NCBI GenBank assembly: GCA_004762155.1 | Contig: SIHP01000007.1 | Location: 186,001 to 250,000, forward strand | Length of the DNA stretch: 64,000 nt | DNA from: Flavobacteriaceae bacterium | Lineage (GTDB): Bacteria; Bacteroidota; Bacteroidia; Flavobacteriales; Flavobacteriaceae | Reading direction: 5' to 3' | In this document: piece after piece, positions 35,941-45,493 of the stretch | How positions within the stretch are numbered: the stretch's first letter is position 1 | How the letters are laid out: each line of letters begins with the position of its first letter | Made by a program: the position numbers and the translations under genes | Notes under the pieces: generated by a model | Seen by the model: the letters and a program-made list of their open reading frames with translations, nothing else | Database searches by the model: none | Told to the model about the DNA's origin: nothing

Positions 35941-37461
35941 ATGAAAAATATAATATATATATTAGCCATGGTATTAATACTGTGTGTTATATCTTGTAGT
36001 GATGAGTTCACTACAAATGGACCTCAAAATGTAGAGGATTTAGATACCTTCTTTTTAGAAGAAAGTAATGTTGAAGAAGCTGTAATTGGTATTTATGATT
36101 TAATGCAGTTTAATTATAGTGTAGATTGGCACAGTGCTTTTGTGGTAAAAATGATGCCAGGAGATGATGCTAATGCAGGAGGAGCAAATAGTACGGATGT
36201 ACAAACATTTCAAGATATAGATGATTATACTGCTGTTACAAGTTCTAATGGAAGTATAGAAAATGTATGGAATTTGTTTTATCGAACAATTGCACTTTCA
36301 AATCTAGTAATTGAAAATTTAGAAGAGAGTACTTTAAGTAATAAAGAAAGAGCAGTAGCAGAAGCTAAGTTTTTTAGAGCATGGTGTTATTTTGAATTAA
36401 CAACAATGTTTGGGGGTGTTCCTTTGCGAACAACAGTACCAGCAGCAGCTGATGATTTTGCAATAGCAAAATCTTCTCAAAGTGATATTTATGTTCAGAT
36501 TGAAGCAGATTTAACAGATGCAATTTCTGGTTTATCTGATAAATCAGCAGTATCAGATGCTTTTAGAGTATCATCTGGTGCAGCGCAAGCTTTAATGGGT
36601 AAAGTATTGGTTTTTCAAGAAAGATATAATGAATCAATTCCTTATTTTGAGGCTGTTATTAATAATGTTTCTCATGATTTAGAACCTAATATAGCTGATG
36701 TATGGTCAAGTATTAGTGAATTTGGAATGGAGTCATTAGTAGAAATAGGGTTTATTTCTACTGCTGGCGTAACTTGGGGGAACTTCGAATGGGGAGGAAG
36801 AAATGAAAGTAATATTCATGCTCAATTAATGGGGCCAAGAGAAAATATGTATGATGTTTCTTCTATTGGTTTGGTTAATGGTTGGGGTGTTAATTTACCT
36901 ACAGAGAAATTAGTTACAGCCTTTGAAGATGCAGGAGATGTAGCAAGAAAAGCAGTTACTTTAATAACAGAGCAAGAACTTATTGCTGCAGGTGGAAGTG
37001 TTTTAGAAGCTCAATGGGATTATGAAGGAGCACTTCGAATAAAATATGGTACTACATCAGAATCAACAAGTGAAGGAGGAGATACAGTGTTGAATTATGG
37101 TATAAATTTCAGGATTTTTAGGTATGCAGAAGTTTTATTATTAGCTGCAGAAGCTTATAATGAAATAGGGCAATATGGTGATGCTAGAGCACAATTAAAT
37201 AAAGTTAGACAAAGAGCAGGTTTAGCTGATGTTGACGTTTCACTTGTAGGAGATGATTTATTTGAAGCTATTGTAAATGAAAAGTTTTTAGAGTTAGCCC
37301 ACGAAGGACAACGTTTTTGGGATTTAGTTCGTTGGGGTAGAGCATCTACTGAATTATCAACTACAGGCTATACATCTAAAAATGATTTATTTCCAATTCC
37401 TATTTCTGAAATTGATAAAAATGTTCTGATGACAATAGCTGACCAGAATCCTGGGTATTAA
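35941..37461 (+). CDS. SusD/RagB-like surface glycan-binding lipoprotein
   Basis: A 506-residue SusD-family protein with a lipoprotein signal ('VLILCVISCSDEF', Cys19). Typical blocks are 'AVIGIYDLMQFNY', 'AEAKFFRAWCYFELTTMFGG' and 'FRIFRYAEVLLLAAEAYNEI', and the C-terminal 'RQRAGLADVDV' and 'EKFLELAHEGQRFWDLVRWG' are family hallmarks. The TPR-like helical core caps the SusC barrel and binds the ligand. The pair SusC-SusD makes this a polysaccharide-utilisation-type locus. A strong hairpin in the gap to the next gene may lower expression downstream. Confidence 0.96.
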   Translation: MKNIIYILAMVLILCVISCSDEFTTNGPQNVEDLDTFFLEESNVEEAVIGIYDLMQFNYSVDWHSAFVVKMMPGDDANAGGANSTDVQTFQDIDDYTAVTSSNGSIENVWNLFYRTIALSNLVIENLEESTLSNKERAVAEAKFFRAWCYFELTTMFGGVPLRTTVPAAADDFAIAKSSQSDIYVQIEADLTDAISGLSDKSAVSDAFRVSSGAAQALMGKVLVFQERYNESIPYFEAVINNVSHDLEPNIADVWSSISEFGMESLVEIGFISTAGVTWGNFEWGGRNESNIHAQLMGPRENMYDVSSIGLVNGWGVNLPTEKLVTAFEDAGDVARKAVTLITEQELIAAGGSVLEAQWDYEGALRIKYGTTSESTSEGGDTVLNYGINFRIFRYAEVLLLAAEAYNEIGQYGDARAQLNKVRQRAGLADVDVSLVGDDLFEAIVNEKFLELAHEGQRFWDLVRWGRASTELSTTGYTSKNDLFPIPISEIDKNVLMTIADQNPGY

Positions 37462-37486
37462 TATTTTATTTGAATTAATTACTAAT

Positions 37487-37528
37487 AAACATAAAACAGT
37501 TATGTGTTGCGCATGCTGTTTTATGTTT
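37487..37528 (+). terminator. Hairpin after SusD (possible partial terminator or mRNA stabiliser)
   Basis: AAACATAAAACAG (37487-37499) and CTGTTTTATGTTT (37516-37528) form a perfect 13-bp stem with a 16-nt loop just after the SusD stop. The right arm is T-rich but no long U-run follows, and a co-oriented gene starts 6 bp later, so readthrough with differential expression seems likelier than a full stop. Confidence 0.6.
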
Positions 37529-37534
37529 TAAAAG

Positions 37535-40500
37535 ATGTTCCTTTTAAGAATGAGATTACTCATATTAATTTTACTATTTTTTTTAAGTTGTAAGGAAAAA
37601 AACCGTCAGAACAATACTGTTTTTTCAAAACTATCTTCAAGTAAAACAAACATTTCCTTTAGTAATTATTTAATAGAATCAGAATCTTTTAATTATTTTA
37701 AGTATACTTCTATTTATTTTGGAGGAGGTGTTGCTGTTGGTGATATTAATAATGACAGTTTAATCGATGTTTTCTTCATAGGAAATCAAGTAGAAAATAA
37801 ACTATATTTAAATAAAGGAGATTTACAGTTTCAAGATATTACAAAAGAGGCTAAAATCTCAGGGGACAGGCGTTGGTATACTGGGGTTACAATGGTAGAT
37901 ATAAATAACGATGGTTTTTTAGATGTTTATTGCTCGGTAGCAGGAAAAGATGGGAATAAAAAAAATCAATTATTTATAAATAATCAAGATAATACATTTA
38001 GTGAAAAAGCTGAAATATATGGTTTAGCAGATAAAGGAAACTCAATTCAGGCAACTTTTTTTGATGCTGATAATGATGGTGATTTAGATATGTATTTGGC
38101 AAATTATCCAATAGCACATCCGTCAACATCTAACATGTTTTATAAGTATAAAATGAAAACAGTATCTGATTTAGAATCGGATAAATTATATAGAAATGAT
38201 GATGGGAAATTTACAGATGTTTCTGAGGAAGCTGGTGTTAAAAATTATAGTTTTTCATTAGGTATTGTAGCTTCTGATTTAAATAATGATGGTTGGACAG
38301 ATTTGTATGTTTCCAACGATTATAGTACTCCTGATTTTATGTATATCAATAATCAAGATGGAACTTTTAGAGAAGTTATTAAAAAAGCAACCAATCAAAC
38401 TGCTTTTTATGGAATGGGAATAGATATTGCTGATATTAATAATGACGGATTTATGGATGTTTTTCAAGCAGATATGGATTCTGATAATAATCGACGTCAA
38501 AAGTCAAATATGTCAAGTATGAATCCTCTATTCTTCTACGAAACAGTAATGTCTGGTTTTCATTACCAATACATGCATAATTGTCTACAATTAAATTCTG
38601 GTTTTCAAGAGAATGGTATTCCGAAATTTTCTAACATTTCTCGTTTAACAGGAACTTCTTCAACGGATTGGAGTTGGGCTCCTTTATTTGCTGATTTTAA
38701 TAATGATGGATTTAAAGATTTATTTATTACGAATGGAACACGAAGAGAAGTAAATAATAAAGACTTTTTTAATGATCTGAGAGAAGGGAAACACAAGGGT
38801 ATATCGCTAGTAGAAAGAACTAAAAAGATTCCTAGCGAAAAGATAGATAATTTTATGTTTGAAAATATAAATGGTTATGAATTTAAAAAAGTAAATGAAG
38901 ACTGGGGAATTTCTCATAAAGGGTTTTCAAATGGTACTGTATATGCAGATTTAGATAATGACGGAGATTTAGAGTTGATTGTAAATAATATAGATGAGGA
39001 AGCATTAGTATATGAAAATAAATCATCAAAATCAAAAAATTACCTAAAGTTTAAAACAAGTGGAAGTAAACTTAATAAAAACGGTTTAGGAACTAAAGTA
39101 CAAGTGTATTCTAATGGAAAAAAACAAACTCAAGAATTAACACTAACAAGAGGTTTTCAATCTTCTGTGGCACCAGAATTACATTTTGGTTTGGGAAATA
39201 CGAGTAAAGTAGATAGTGTAAAAGTAATTTGGAATACCAAAAGACAGCAAGTTTTTAAAAATGTAAAAACGAATCAAACTATAGTTTTAATATATGAAAA
39301 TGCAGAGAGATGTTCTGAAGAAAAAAAGAAAAAAACACCAAAAATATTTACAACAGATGTTAGTTTATCAACTAAAATAAAACATATTGAGAATCAATAT
39401 GACGATTTTAAAAAACAAGTATTATTGCCGCATAAAATGTCAACATTAGGGCCTGTAATTGCTGTTGCTGATGTTAATAATGACGGATTAGAAGATATTT
39501 TTTTAGGAGGTTCTTATGGGAACAAAGCTAATATATATCTACAAACAGTAAATAGTTTTGAAATAACAGAGAGTAATATATTTAAAGAGGATGAGATTTC
39601 AGAAGACAGTGGTGCTTTATTTTTTGATGTTGATAATGACGGAGATAAAGACTTATATGTTGTAAGTGGTGGTTATGAATTATCAGAAAAATCAGATTAT
39701 TTAAAAGACAGATTATATATCAATAATGGAAAAGGAAGTTTTTCAAAGTCGTCTGCAATCCCACAATTAAACATTAGTGGGTCAAAAGTATATGAGCTAG
39801 ATTATAATAAAGACGGAAAAAAAGATGTATTAGTTTTAGGACGTCAAGTACCAGGAAAATATCCAGCGCCAACTTCTTCTTTTATTTTAGAAAACAATTC
39901 AACACAAACCAAAATACAGTTTAAAAATAACACAATAAAAGTGGCGCCTAAATTTCAAAATTTAGGGATGGCAACATGTGCAGTAATTACTGATTTTAAT
40001 AATGATTCTTGGCAAGATATTATTATTGTAGGTGAATGGATGTCTATCAAAGTTTTTCAGAATAATAAAGGGGTTTATGAAGATGTTTCCGCAAAATTAG
40101 GGTTAACAAATTATACTACTGGTTGGTGGTGGAGTATTGCGCAAGCAGATTTTGATAATGATGGAGATATAGATTATATGTTGGGCAATAATGGGCTTAA
40201 TTATAAGTACAAAGCTACTAAAGAAGAAACTTTTGATATTTATATGAAAGATTTTGATAAGAACTTTAAGTCAGATATCGTTTTAGGATACTACAACAAA
40301 GGAAAGCAATATCCAGTAAGGGGTAAACAATGTTCTACGGAACAGATACCTGAAATAAAAAAGAAATTTAAGAAATACGATACTTTTTCTACAGCAACTT
40401 TAGAGGATGTTTATGGAAAAGAAAATTTGGAAAAAGCTTTGCATTATCAAGTGAAATCTTTTGCAAGTATTTATTTAGAAAACAATAACGGAAATTTTAT

Positions 40501-40825
40501 TGTACATAAATTACCAATAGAGGCTCAATTATCTAGTACACATGGTATTGTTGTCGAGGATTTTGATAAAGATGGGAATTTAGATGCTTTAATAGCGGGT
40601 AATTTATATGAGTCTGAAGTAGAAACGCCAAGAAATGATGCTGGTTATGGATTGTTTTTAAAAGGAAATGGAAAAGGAGGTTTTATGCCTGTTTATGTTA
40701 CTAAAAGTGGTTTTTATACTTCTGGAGATGTTAAAGATTTAAAATTAATTAAAGTAGGTACACAAGAATATATTATGTCAGCAAAAAACAACGATTTTCT
40801 TGAGTTTATAAAAATAAACAAGTAA
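37535..40825 (+). CDS. VCBS/FG-GAP repeat lipoprotein with ASPIC/UnbV domain
   Basis: A 1096-residue lipoprotein (signal 'LLILILLFFLSCKEKN'). At least ten calcium-binding-type FG-GAP/VCBS repeats are visible, for example 'DINNDGFLDVYC', 'DADNDGDLDMYLANY', 'DLNNDGWTDLYVSND', 'DVNNDGLEDIFLGG' and 'DFDKDGNLDALIAGN', in two blocks expected to fold as beta-propellers. Between them (about residues 510-590) lies an ASPIC/UnbV domain ('GTKVQVYSNGKKQTQEL', 'APELHFGLGNTSKVD'). Proteins like this are frequent immediately after SusCD pairs in marine Bacteroidota and are presumed surface glycan-binding or scaffold proteins; no enzymatic activity is established. Start ATG 37535 is used; ATG 37550 is an alternative. 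Confidence 0.88.
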   Translation: MFLLRMRLLILILLFFLSCKEKNRQNNTVFSKLSSSKTNISFSNYLIESESFNYFKYTSIYFGGGVAVGDINNDSLIDVFFIGNQVENKLYLNKGDLQFQDITKEAKISGDRRWYTGVTMVDINNDGFLDVYCSVAGKDGNKKNQLFINNQDNTFSEKAEIYGLADKGNSIQATFFDADNDGDLDMYLANYPIAHPSTSNMFYKYKMKTVSDLESDKLYRNDDGKFTDVSEEAGVKNYSFSLGIVASDLNNDGWTDLYVSNDYSTPDFMYINNQDGTFREVIKKATNQTAFYGMGIDIADINNDGFMDVFQADMDSDNNRRQKSNMSSMNPLFFYETVMSGFHYQYMHNCLQLNSGFQENGIPKFSNISRLTGTSSTDWSWAPLFADFNNDGFKDLFITNGTRREVNNKDFFNDLREGKHKGISLVERTKKIPSEKIDNFMFENINGYEFKKVNEDWGISHKGFSNGTVYADLDNDGDLELIVNNIDEEALVYENKSSKSKNYLKFKTSGSKLNKNGLGTKVQVYSNGKKQTQELTLTRGFQSSVAPELHFGLGNTSKVDSVKVIWNTKRQQVFKNVKTNQTIVLIYENAERCSEEKKKKTPKIFTTDVSLSTKIKHIENQYDDFKKQVLLPHKMSTLGPVIAVADVNNDGLEDIFLGGSYGNKANIYLQTVNSFEITESNIFKEDEISEDSGALFFDVDNDGDKDLYVVSGGYELSEKSDYLKDRLYINNGKGSFSKSSAIPQLNISGSKVYELDYNKDGKKDVLVLGRQVPGKYPAPTSSFILENNSTQTKIQFKNNTIKVAPKFQNLGMATCAVITDFNNDSWQDIIIVGEWMSIKVFQNNKGVYEDVSAKLGLTNYTTGWWWSIAQADFDNDGDIDYMLGNNGLNYKYKATKEETFDIYMKDFDKNFKSDIVLGYYNKGKQYPVRGKQCSTEQIPEIKKKFKKYDTFSTATLEDVYGKENLEKALHYQVKSFASIYLENNNGNFIVHKLPIEAQLSSTHGIVVEDFDKDGNLDALIAGNLYESEVETPRNDAGYGLFLKGNGKGGFMPVYVTKSGFYTSGDVKDLKLIKVGTQEYIMSAKNNDFLEFIKINK

Positions 40826-40829
40826 ACGA

Positions 40830-41801
40830 ATGAAAAAAATTAGCTTACTAGTTTTTCTTTTTTTGATAATCACATGTAAAAAGAAAGAACACACAGAGTA
40901 TAATGTACAGTTGGTTTACGAAACGCCATCAAAATTAGGCGAAGGTGCTATCTGGAATTATAAAACAAATGAATTGTATTGGATAGATATTGAAGGAAAA
41001 AAGCTACACATTTATCAACCTGAAAAAAACATTAACAAAAGTATAAACATGCCTTGCAGAATAGGAACGGTTGTGCCTACTAAAAAAGTTAACAAAGCAG
41101 TTGTAGCGTTGGAAGATGGGATTTATATAGTAGATACAAAGACAGATGAATTATCTGTTTTGTCTGATGTAGAATCGGATATTGTGGAAAACAGATTTAA
41201 CGATGGAAAGTGTGATCCTAATGGAAACCTTTGGGTAGGATCAATGCATTTTGCGCAATCAAAACCTAATGCTAATTTGTATAAAATTAATGAATTAGGG
41301 AAAGCCACTAAAATGCTAGATAATATTACTATTTCTAATGGAATTGTTTGGTCTAAAGATGCAAAAACGATGTATTATATAGACACACCAACGAAGAAAA
41401 TTAGAGCTTTTGATTTTGATAATAACACAAGTACAATTTCCAATGAAAGAGTAGTTGTTAAGGTTGATGAAAAAGATGGTTATCCAGACGGAATGACAAT
41501 TGATGAAAACGATATGCTTTGGGTAGGTATGTGGAACGGAAATGCGGTAGCGCAATTCAATCCAAAAACAGGAGCGTTGGTTCAAAAAATACAAGTACCA
41601 GCACATAATGTAACTTCTTGTGCGTTTGGAGGTGAAAATTTAGACGAGTTATATATCACAACAGCTTCGGTGGACATGACAGCAGATGAGAAACAGAAAT
41701 TTCCGTTAGCAGGTTCTGTATTTAAAGTGAAGCTAGGTGTAAAAGGTGTAAAAAGTACTTTTTTTAATAAGACACAAGAAAAACAACTTGTGCAAAATTA
41801 A
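40830..41801 (+). CDS. SMP-30/gluconolactonase-family lactonase (lipoprotein)
   Basis: A 323-residue member of the SMP-30/gluconolactonase/LRE family with a lipoprotein signal ('LLVFLFLIITCKKKE'), placing it in the periplasm or at the membrane. Metal-ligand positions of the six-bladed propeller are visible: Glu in 'LGEGAIWN', Asn in 'ISNGIVWSKD', and Asp in 'GYPDGMTIDENDMLWVGMWN'; 'NRFNDGKCDPNGNLWVGSM' supplies a further Asn/Asp. The family hydrolyses aldonolactones such as glucono-1,5-lactone to the free acid. It lies 4 bp after the VCBS gene and 5 bp before the second GH3 gene. With a GntP permease downstream, this suggests that lactones are opened outside the cytoplasm and the aldonate is imported. 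Confidence 0.88.
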   Translation: MKKISLLVFLFLIITCKKKEHTEYNVQLVYETPSKLGEGAIWNYKTNELYWIDIEGKKLHIYQPEKNINKSINMPCRIGTVVPTKKVNKAVVALEDGIYIVDTKTDELSVLSDVESDIVENRFNDGKCDPNGNLWVGSMHFAQSKPNANLYKINELGKATKMLDNITISNGIVWSKDAKTMYYIDTPTKKIRAFDFDNNTSTISNERVVVKVDEKDGYPDGMTIDENDMLWVGMWNGNAVAQFNPKTGALVQKIQVPAHNVTSCAFGGENLDELYITTASVDMTADEKQKFPLAGSVFKVKLGVKGVKSTFFNKTQEKQLVQN

Positions 41802-41806
41802 CCAAA

Positions 41807-44059
41807 ATGAAAGGAGTTAAATTAAAAATATATGGCTTATTGTTTGTTTTACTAATGGTTGTTTCTTGTAAAAAAGAAGTTGTAAAAACTACAGATATAG
41901 CAACACAAAAAGCAAATGATTTACTAGCTAAAATGACCTTAGAAGAAAAAATAGGTCAGTTAAATTTAAGAGGAACTTCAAGTAGACAAAAAACATTACC
42001 AAACGAGTTAAAGCAAGCGGTAAGAGAAGGGAAAGTCGGTGCTTTTTTAAATGTAATGAAAACGGAATATGTAGATGAATTACAAAAAATAGCCATTGAA
42101 GAAAGTCCAAATAAAATCCCTTTAATTTTTGCTAGGGATGTTATTCATGGTTTCAAAACTATTTTTCCAATTCCTTTAGGTTTGGCAGCGTCTTGGGATG
42201 CTGATATTACCGAGAAATCATCAAGAGTTGCCGCAATAGAAGCTTCTTCTGTAGGAATTAGATGGACATTTGCGCCGATGTTAGATATCGCTAGAGATAG
42301 TCGTTGGGGAAGAATTGCAGAATCTCCAGGTGAAGATCCATATTTGGCATCAAAATTAGGAGAAGCCTATGTAAAAGGGTTTCAGGGAGACAGCTTAAAC
42401 GATCCAACTAGTATGTTGGCCTGTGCAAAACATTTTATAGGTTATGGAGCTGCAATTGGTGGAAGAGATTACAACACAGCAATTATTAATAAAGAATTAA
42501 TGCAAAATGTGTATTTACCTCCATTTAAAGCTGCTTTTAAAGCAGGAAGTCAAACGGTAATGACCTCGTTTAATGAAACAAACGGGATTCCAGCTTCAGG
42601 TGATAAAAAATTACTACAAGAGATACTTCGCAAACAATTAAATTTTGATGGTTTTGTAGTGAGTGATTGGAATTCAGTAACCGAAATGATTCCGCACGGA
42701 TTTGCAAAAGACGAAAAACATGCTGCCGAGTTGGGTTTAAATGCAGGTTTAAATATGGAAATGACTAGCAAGTCTTATGAACATCATATAAAAGAATTAT
42801 TATCAGAAGGAAAAATTTCAGAAAGCCAATTAAATAATTTAGTGGTAGAAATTTTAAAAGTAAAATTCCGAATGGGTTTGTTTGAGAATTCGGGTAGAAA
42901 TAGTAAAGCTTCAAAATTATACGCCAAAGAACATTTGGCATTGGCAAAAGAAGCGGCTATTAAAAGTTCTGTTTTATTAAAGAACGATAAGAGTATACTT
43001 CCTTTAGTTAAAAAAACAAAAATAGCTGTTGTTGGTCCATTGGCTAATAAGCCAAGAGAACAATTAGGAACTTGGACGTTTGATGGCGAAGGGCAACATT
43101 CTGTAACGCCTATAAAAGCATTTGAGAATAACAATACTAATTTTAGTTTTACTGAAGGTTTAAGTTACAGTAGAGATAAATCAGAAGTTCAGTTTAAAAA
43201 AACAATCCAGAATGCTAAAAATTCAGATGTTATTGTTTTTATAGGTGGAGAAGAAGCTATTTTATCTGGTGAAGCACACAGTAGGGCAAATATTGATTTA
43301 CCAGGAGCGCAAGAAAAATTATTGAAAGAATTATCTAAAACCGGCAAACCTATTATTTTAGTAATTATGGCGGGTAGGCCAATTACATTAACTAATATTA
43401 TTAATAATGTTGATGCGGTTTTAATGACTTGGCATCCAGGAACTATGGGTGGTGAAGCAATTTACGAGATGCTTTTTGGTATACAAGAACCTTCAGGAAG
43501 ATTGCCTGTAACATGGCCAAAAACAGTAGGACAATTACCGTTGTTTTACAATCATAAAAATACAGGAAGACCTGTAATTCCAGAGAAATTTGTACAAATG
43601 GATAGTATTCCGGTTGGAGCTTGGCAGAGTTCTTTAGGGAATACATCGCATTATTTAGATGTTGGTTTTACACCTCATTTTCCGTTTGGATATGGTTTAG
43701 GTTATACCAGTTATATGTATAGTAATTTGCAAGTATCAACTCAAAAACTTACGAATACGAACCAAATAAAAATATCGGTTGATGTTAAAAATACAGGTGA
43801 AAGAGATGGTGAAGAATTGGTACAGTTATATGTACAAGATGTAGTTGGTAGTGTTACCAGGCCTGTAAAAGAGTTAAAAGGATTTGAGAAAGTTAAATTA
43901 AAATCAGGAGCTCTAAAAACAGTGAGTTTTGCATTAACTGTAGATGATTTAAAATATTACAATTCTAATTTAAAATATGGTGTAGAAAAAGGCGATTTTA
44001 ATCTTTGGGTAGGAAATAATGCATCCAACGGATTAAGAAGTGGCTTTTCATATGAGTAA
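41807..44059 (+). CDS. Second GH3 beta-glycosidase lipoprotein
   Basis: A 750-residue GH3 enzyme with lipoprotein signal ('LLFVLLMVVSCKKE'). It keeps the family motifs 'IPLIFARDVIHGFKTIFPIP', 'WTFAPMLDIARDSRWGRIAE', 'SPGEDPYLASKLGEAYVKGF', 'ACAKHFIGYGAA' and the nucleophile 'FDGFVVSDWNS' with Asp287. 'GGEEAILSGEAHSRANI' holds the probable acid/base Glu, and a C-terminal FnIII-like domain follows ('SVDVKNTGERDGEELVQLYV'). It is only moderately similar to the GH3 at 29320, so the two probably act on different linkages or chain ends rather than being a recent duplication. It is in tight operon with the lactonase gene. Confidence 0.94.
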   Translation: MKGVKLKIYGLLFVLLMVVSCKKEVVKTTDIATQKANDLLAKMTLEEKIGQLNLRGTSSRQKTLPNELKQAVREGKVGAFLNVMKTEYVDELQKIAIEESPNKIPLIFARDVIHGFKTIFPIPLGLAASWDADITEKSSRVAAIEASSVGIRWTFAPMLDIARDSRWGRIAESPGEDPYLASKLGEAYVKGFQGDSLNDPTSMLACAKHFIGYGAAIGGRDYNTAIINKELMQNVYLPPFKAAFKAGSQTVMTSFNETNGIPASGDKKLLQEILRKQLNFDGFVVSDWNSVTEMIPHGFAKDEKHAAELGLNAGLNMEMTSKSYEHHIKELLSEGKISESQLNNLVVEILKVKFRMGLFENSGRNSKASKLYAKEHLALAKEAAIKSSVLLKNDKSILPLVKKTKIAVVGPLANKPREQLGTWTFDGEGQHSVTPIKAFENNNTNFSFTEGLSYSRDKSEVQFKKTIQNAKNSDVIVFIGGEEAILSGEAHSRANIDLPGAQEKLLKELSKTGKPIILVIMAGRPITLTNIINNVDAVLMTWHPGTMGGEAIYEMLFGIQEPSGRLPVTWPKTVGQLPLFYNHKNTGRPVIPEKFVQMDSIPVGAWQSSLGNTSHYLDVGFTPHFPFGYGLGYTSYMYSNLQVSTQKLTNTNQIKISVDVKNTGERDGEELVQLYVQDVVGSVTRPVKELKGFEKVKLKSGALKTVSFALTVDDLKYYNSNLKYGVEKGDFNLWVGNNASNGLRSGFSYE

Positions 44060-44126
44060 TCAGGGGAATTTACAATTAATTTAAATCAAGAAATAAATAG
44101 AGTTTTCAAAATAATAAAAGTTTACC

Positions 44127-45473
44127 ATGCTAGATTATAACTTATTGTTGGCGGTTTTTTCAGGAGTTGCTATTTTATTGGTGTTAATTCTAAGGTTTAA
44201 AATTCAGGCTTTTATTTCATTACTTATTGCAAATATTACGGTTGGAGTTGTAGCGGGTGTTTCGCCAAAAGAAATTGTGTTTGTTATGCAAGAAGGAATG
44301 GGTAATACACTAGGTTTTGTAGCCTTAGTTGTTGGTCTGGGAGCTATTTTTGGAGCTATTTTAGAACAGTCTGGTGGCGCTGAAGCTTTAGCAAAGTATT
44401 TATTATCAAAATTTGGAGATAAAAAAGCTTCTTGGGCGTTAATGCTAACGGGTTTTTTAGTGGCAATTCCTGTTTTTTTTGATGTAGCGTTTATTATTTT
44501 AATACCAATGATATACTCATTACAAAGAAGAACAAAAAAATCATTATTATTATATGCAATGCCTTTATTGGCAGGTTTAGCAATTACACATGCGTTTATA
44601 CCGCCAACTCCAGGTCCAGTAGCAGTAGCTGATATTTTAAAAGCAGATTTAGGTTGGGTTATTTTGTTTGGAATTATAGTAGGTGTGCCAACAGCTATTG
44701 TAAGTGGTCCATTGTTCGCAAATTTCATTGCAAAAAAAATACATATTGAAGCGCCAAAATTAACAAATGATGGGGTTGAGGTTGAATCATATCCTGCGGT
44801 ACGATCAGTAATTTTAATTATAGGTATACCAATTTTGTTAATTGTTTGTAATACATTTTTTAATAGCCCTTTAGGAGAGAATTTAATTCCGTCAGAAAAT
44901 ATAAAAGCATGGTTAGGAATGATAGGAAATCCTTTTATAGCGCTAATTATGGCAAATTTGATTGCTTGGTATGTGTTGGGAATACAAAGAGGATTAACAA
45001 AAGATGTATTGCTTAAAATAACAACCAAGTCTATGGAGCCAGCAGGACTTATTATTTTGCTTACAGGAGCTGGTGGGGTTTTTAAGCAAATGCTAATACA
45101 CACAGGTGCAGGTAAGATGTTGGCGAATTATTTTTCAAATATTGGTGTTGGCGTATTGTTCTTTGGTTTTATTATAGCAGTCTTGGTAAGAGTATTGCAA
45201 GGTTCAGCAACAGTAGCAATGATAACGGCTGCAGGTGTAACAGCTCCTTTGTTATTAAATGGTAATGTTTTAGAGGTTGATAAAGCTTTGGTGGTTATCG
45301 CTATTGCTTCTGGTGCTTCTATTATGTCTCATGTAAATGATAGTGGTTTTTGGTTGGTTGGAAAATATTTAGGGCTTACAGAAAAAGAAACATTTAATAG
45401 TTGGACAGTAATGACAACTATAATTGCGTTAACTAGTTTCATAATAATATGTATCTTGTCGGTATTAGTATAA
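44127..45473 (+). CDS. GntP-family gluconate/aldonate:H+ symporter
   Basis: A 448-residue polytopic protein with about 12 hydrophobic segments and GntP family blocks: 'EGMGNTLGFVALVVGLGAIF', 'SGGAEALAKYLLSKFGDKKA', 'IPVFFDVAFIILIPMIYSL', 'LAITHAFIPPTPGPVAVADI' and, near the end, 'IASGASIMSHVNDSGFWLVG'. These are diagnostic of the GntP/GntT/IdnT permeases, which import gluconate, idonate or related aldonates with protons. In this operon it should act on the product of the SMP-30 lactonase. No gluconate kinase or dehydratase gene is present in the window, so the cytoplasmic steps must be encoded elsewhere. Confidence 0.93.
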   Translation: MLDYNLLLAVFSGVAILLVLILRFKIQAFISLLIANITVGVVAGVSPKEIVFVMQEGMGNTLGFVALVVGLGAIFGAILEQSGGAEALAKYLLSKFGDKKASWALMLTGFLVAIPVFFDVAFIILIPMIYSLQRRTKKSLLLYAMPLLAGLAITHAFIPPTPGPVAVADILKADLGWVILFGIIVGVPTAIVSGPLFANFIAKKIHIEAPKLTNDGVEVESYPAVRSVILIIGIPILLIVCNTFFNSPLGENLIPSENIKAWLGMIGNPFIALIMANLIAWYVLGIQRGLTKDVLLKITTKSMEPAGLIILLTGAGGVFKQMLIHTGAGKMLANYFSNIGVGVLFFGFIIAVLVRVLQGSATVAMITAAGVTAPLLLNGNVLEVDKALVVIAIASGASIMSHVNDSGFWLVGKYLGLTEKETFNSWTVMTTIIALTSFIIICILSVLV

Positions 45474-45493
45474 AAATACTAACATCAAGCCAC

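Noticed and set aside
44204..45103. 299-codon open frame on the minus strand
   Set aside because: It is fully antisense to the GntP permease, follows the codon pattern of the sense strand and shows no family motifs.
45449..45493. Longer start of the LacI regulator
   Set aside because: It lies within the permease gene; the DNA-binding domain of the family begins at the ATG at 45494.
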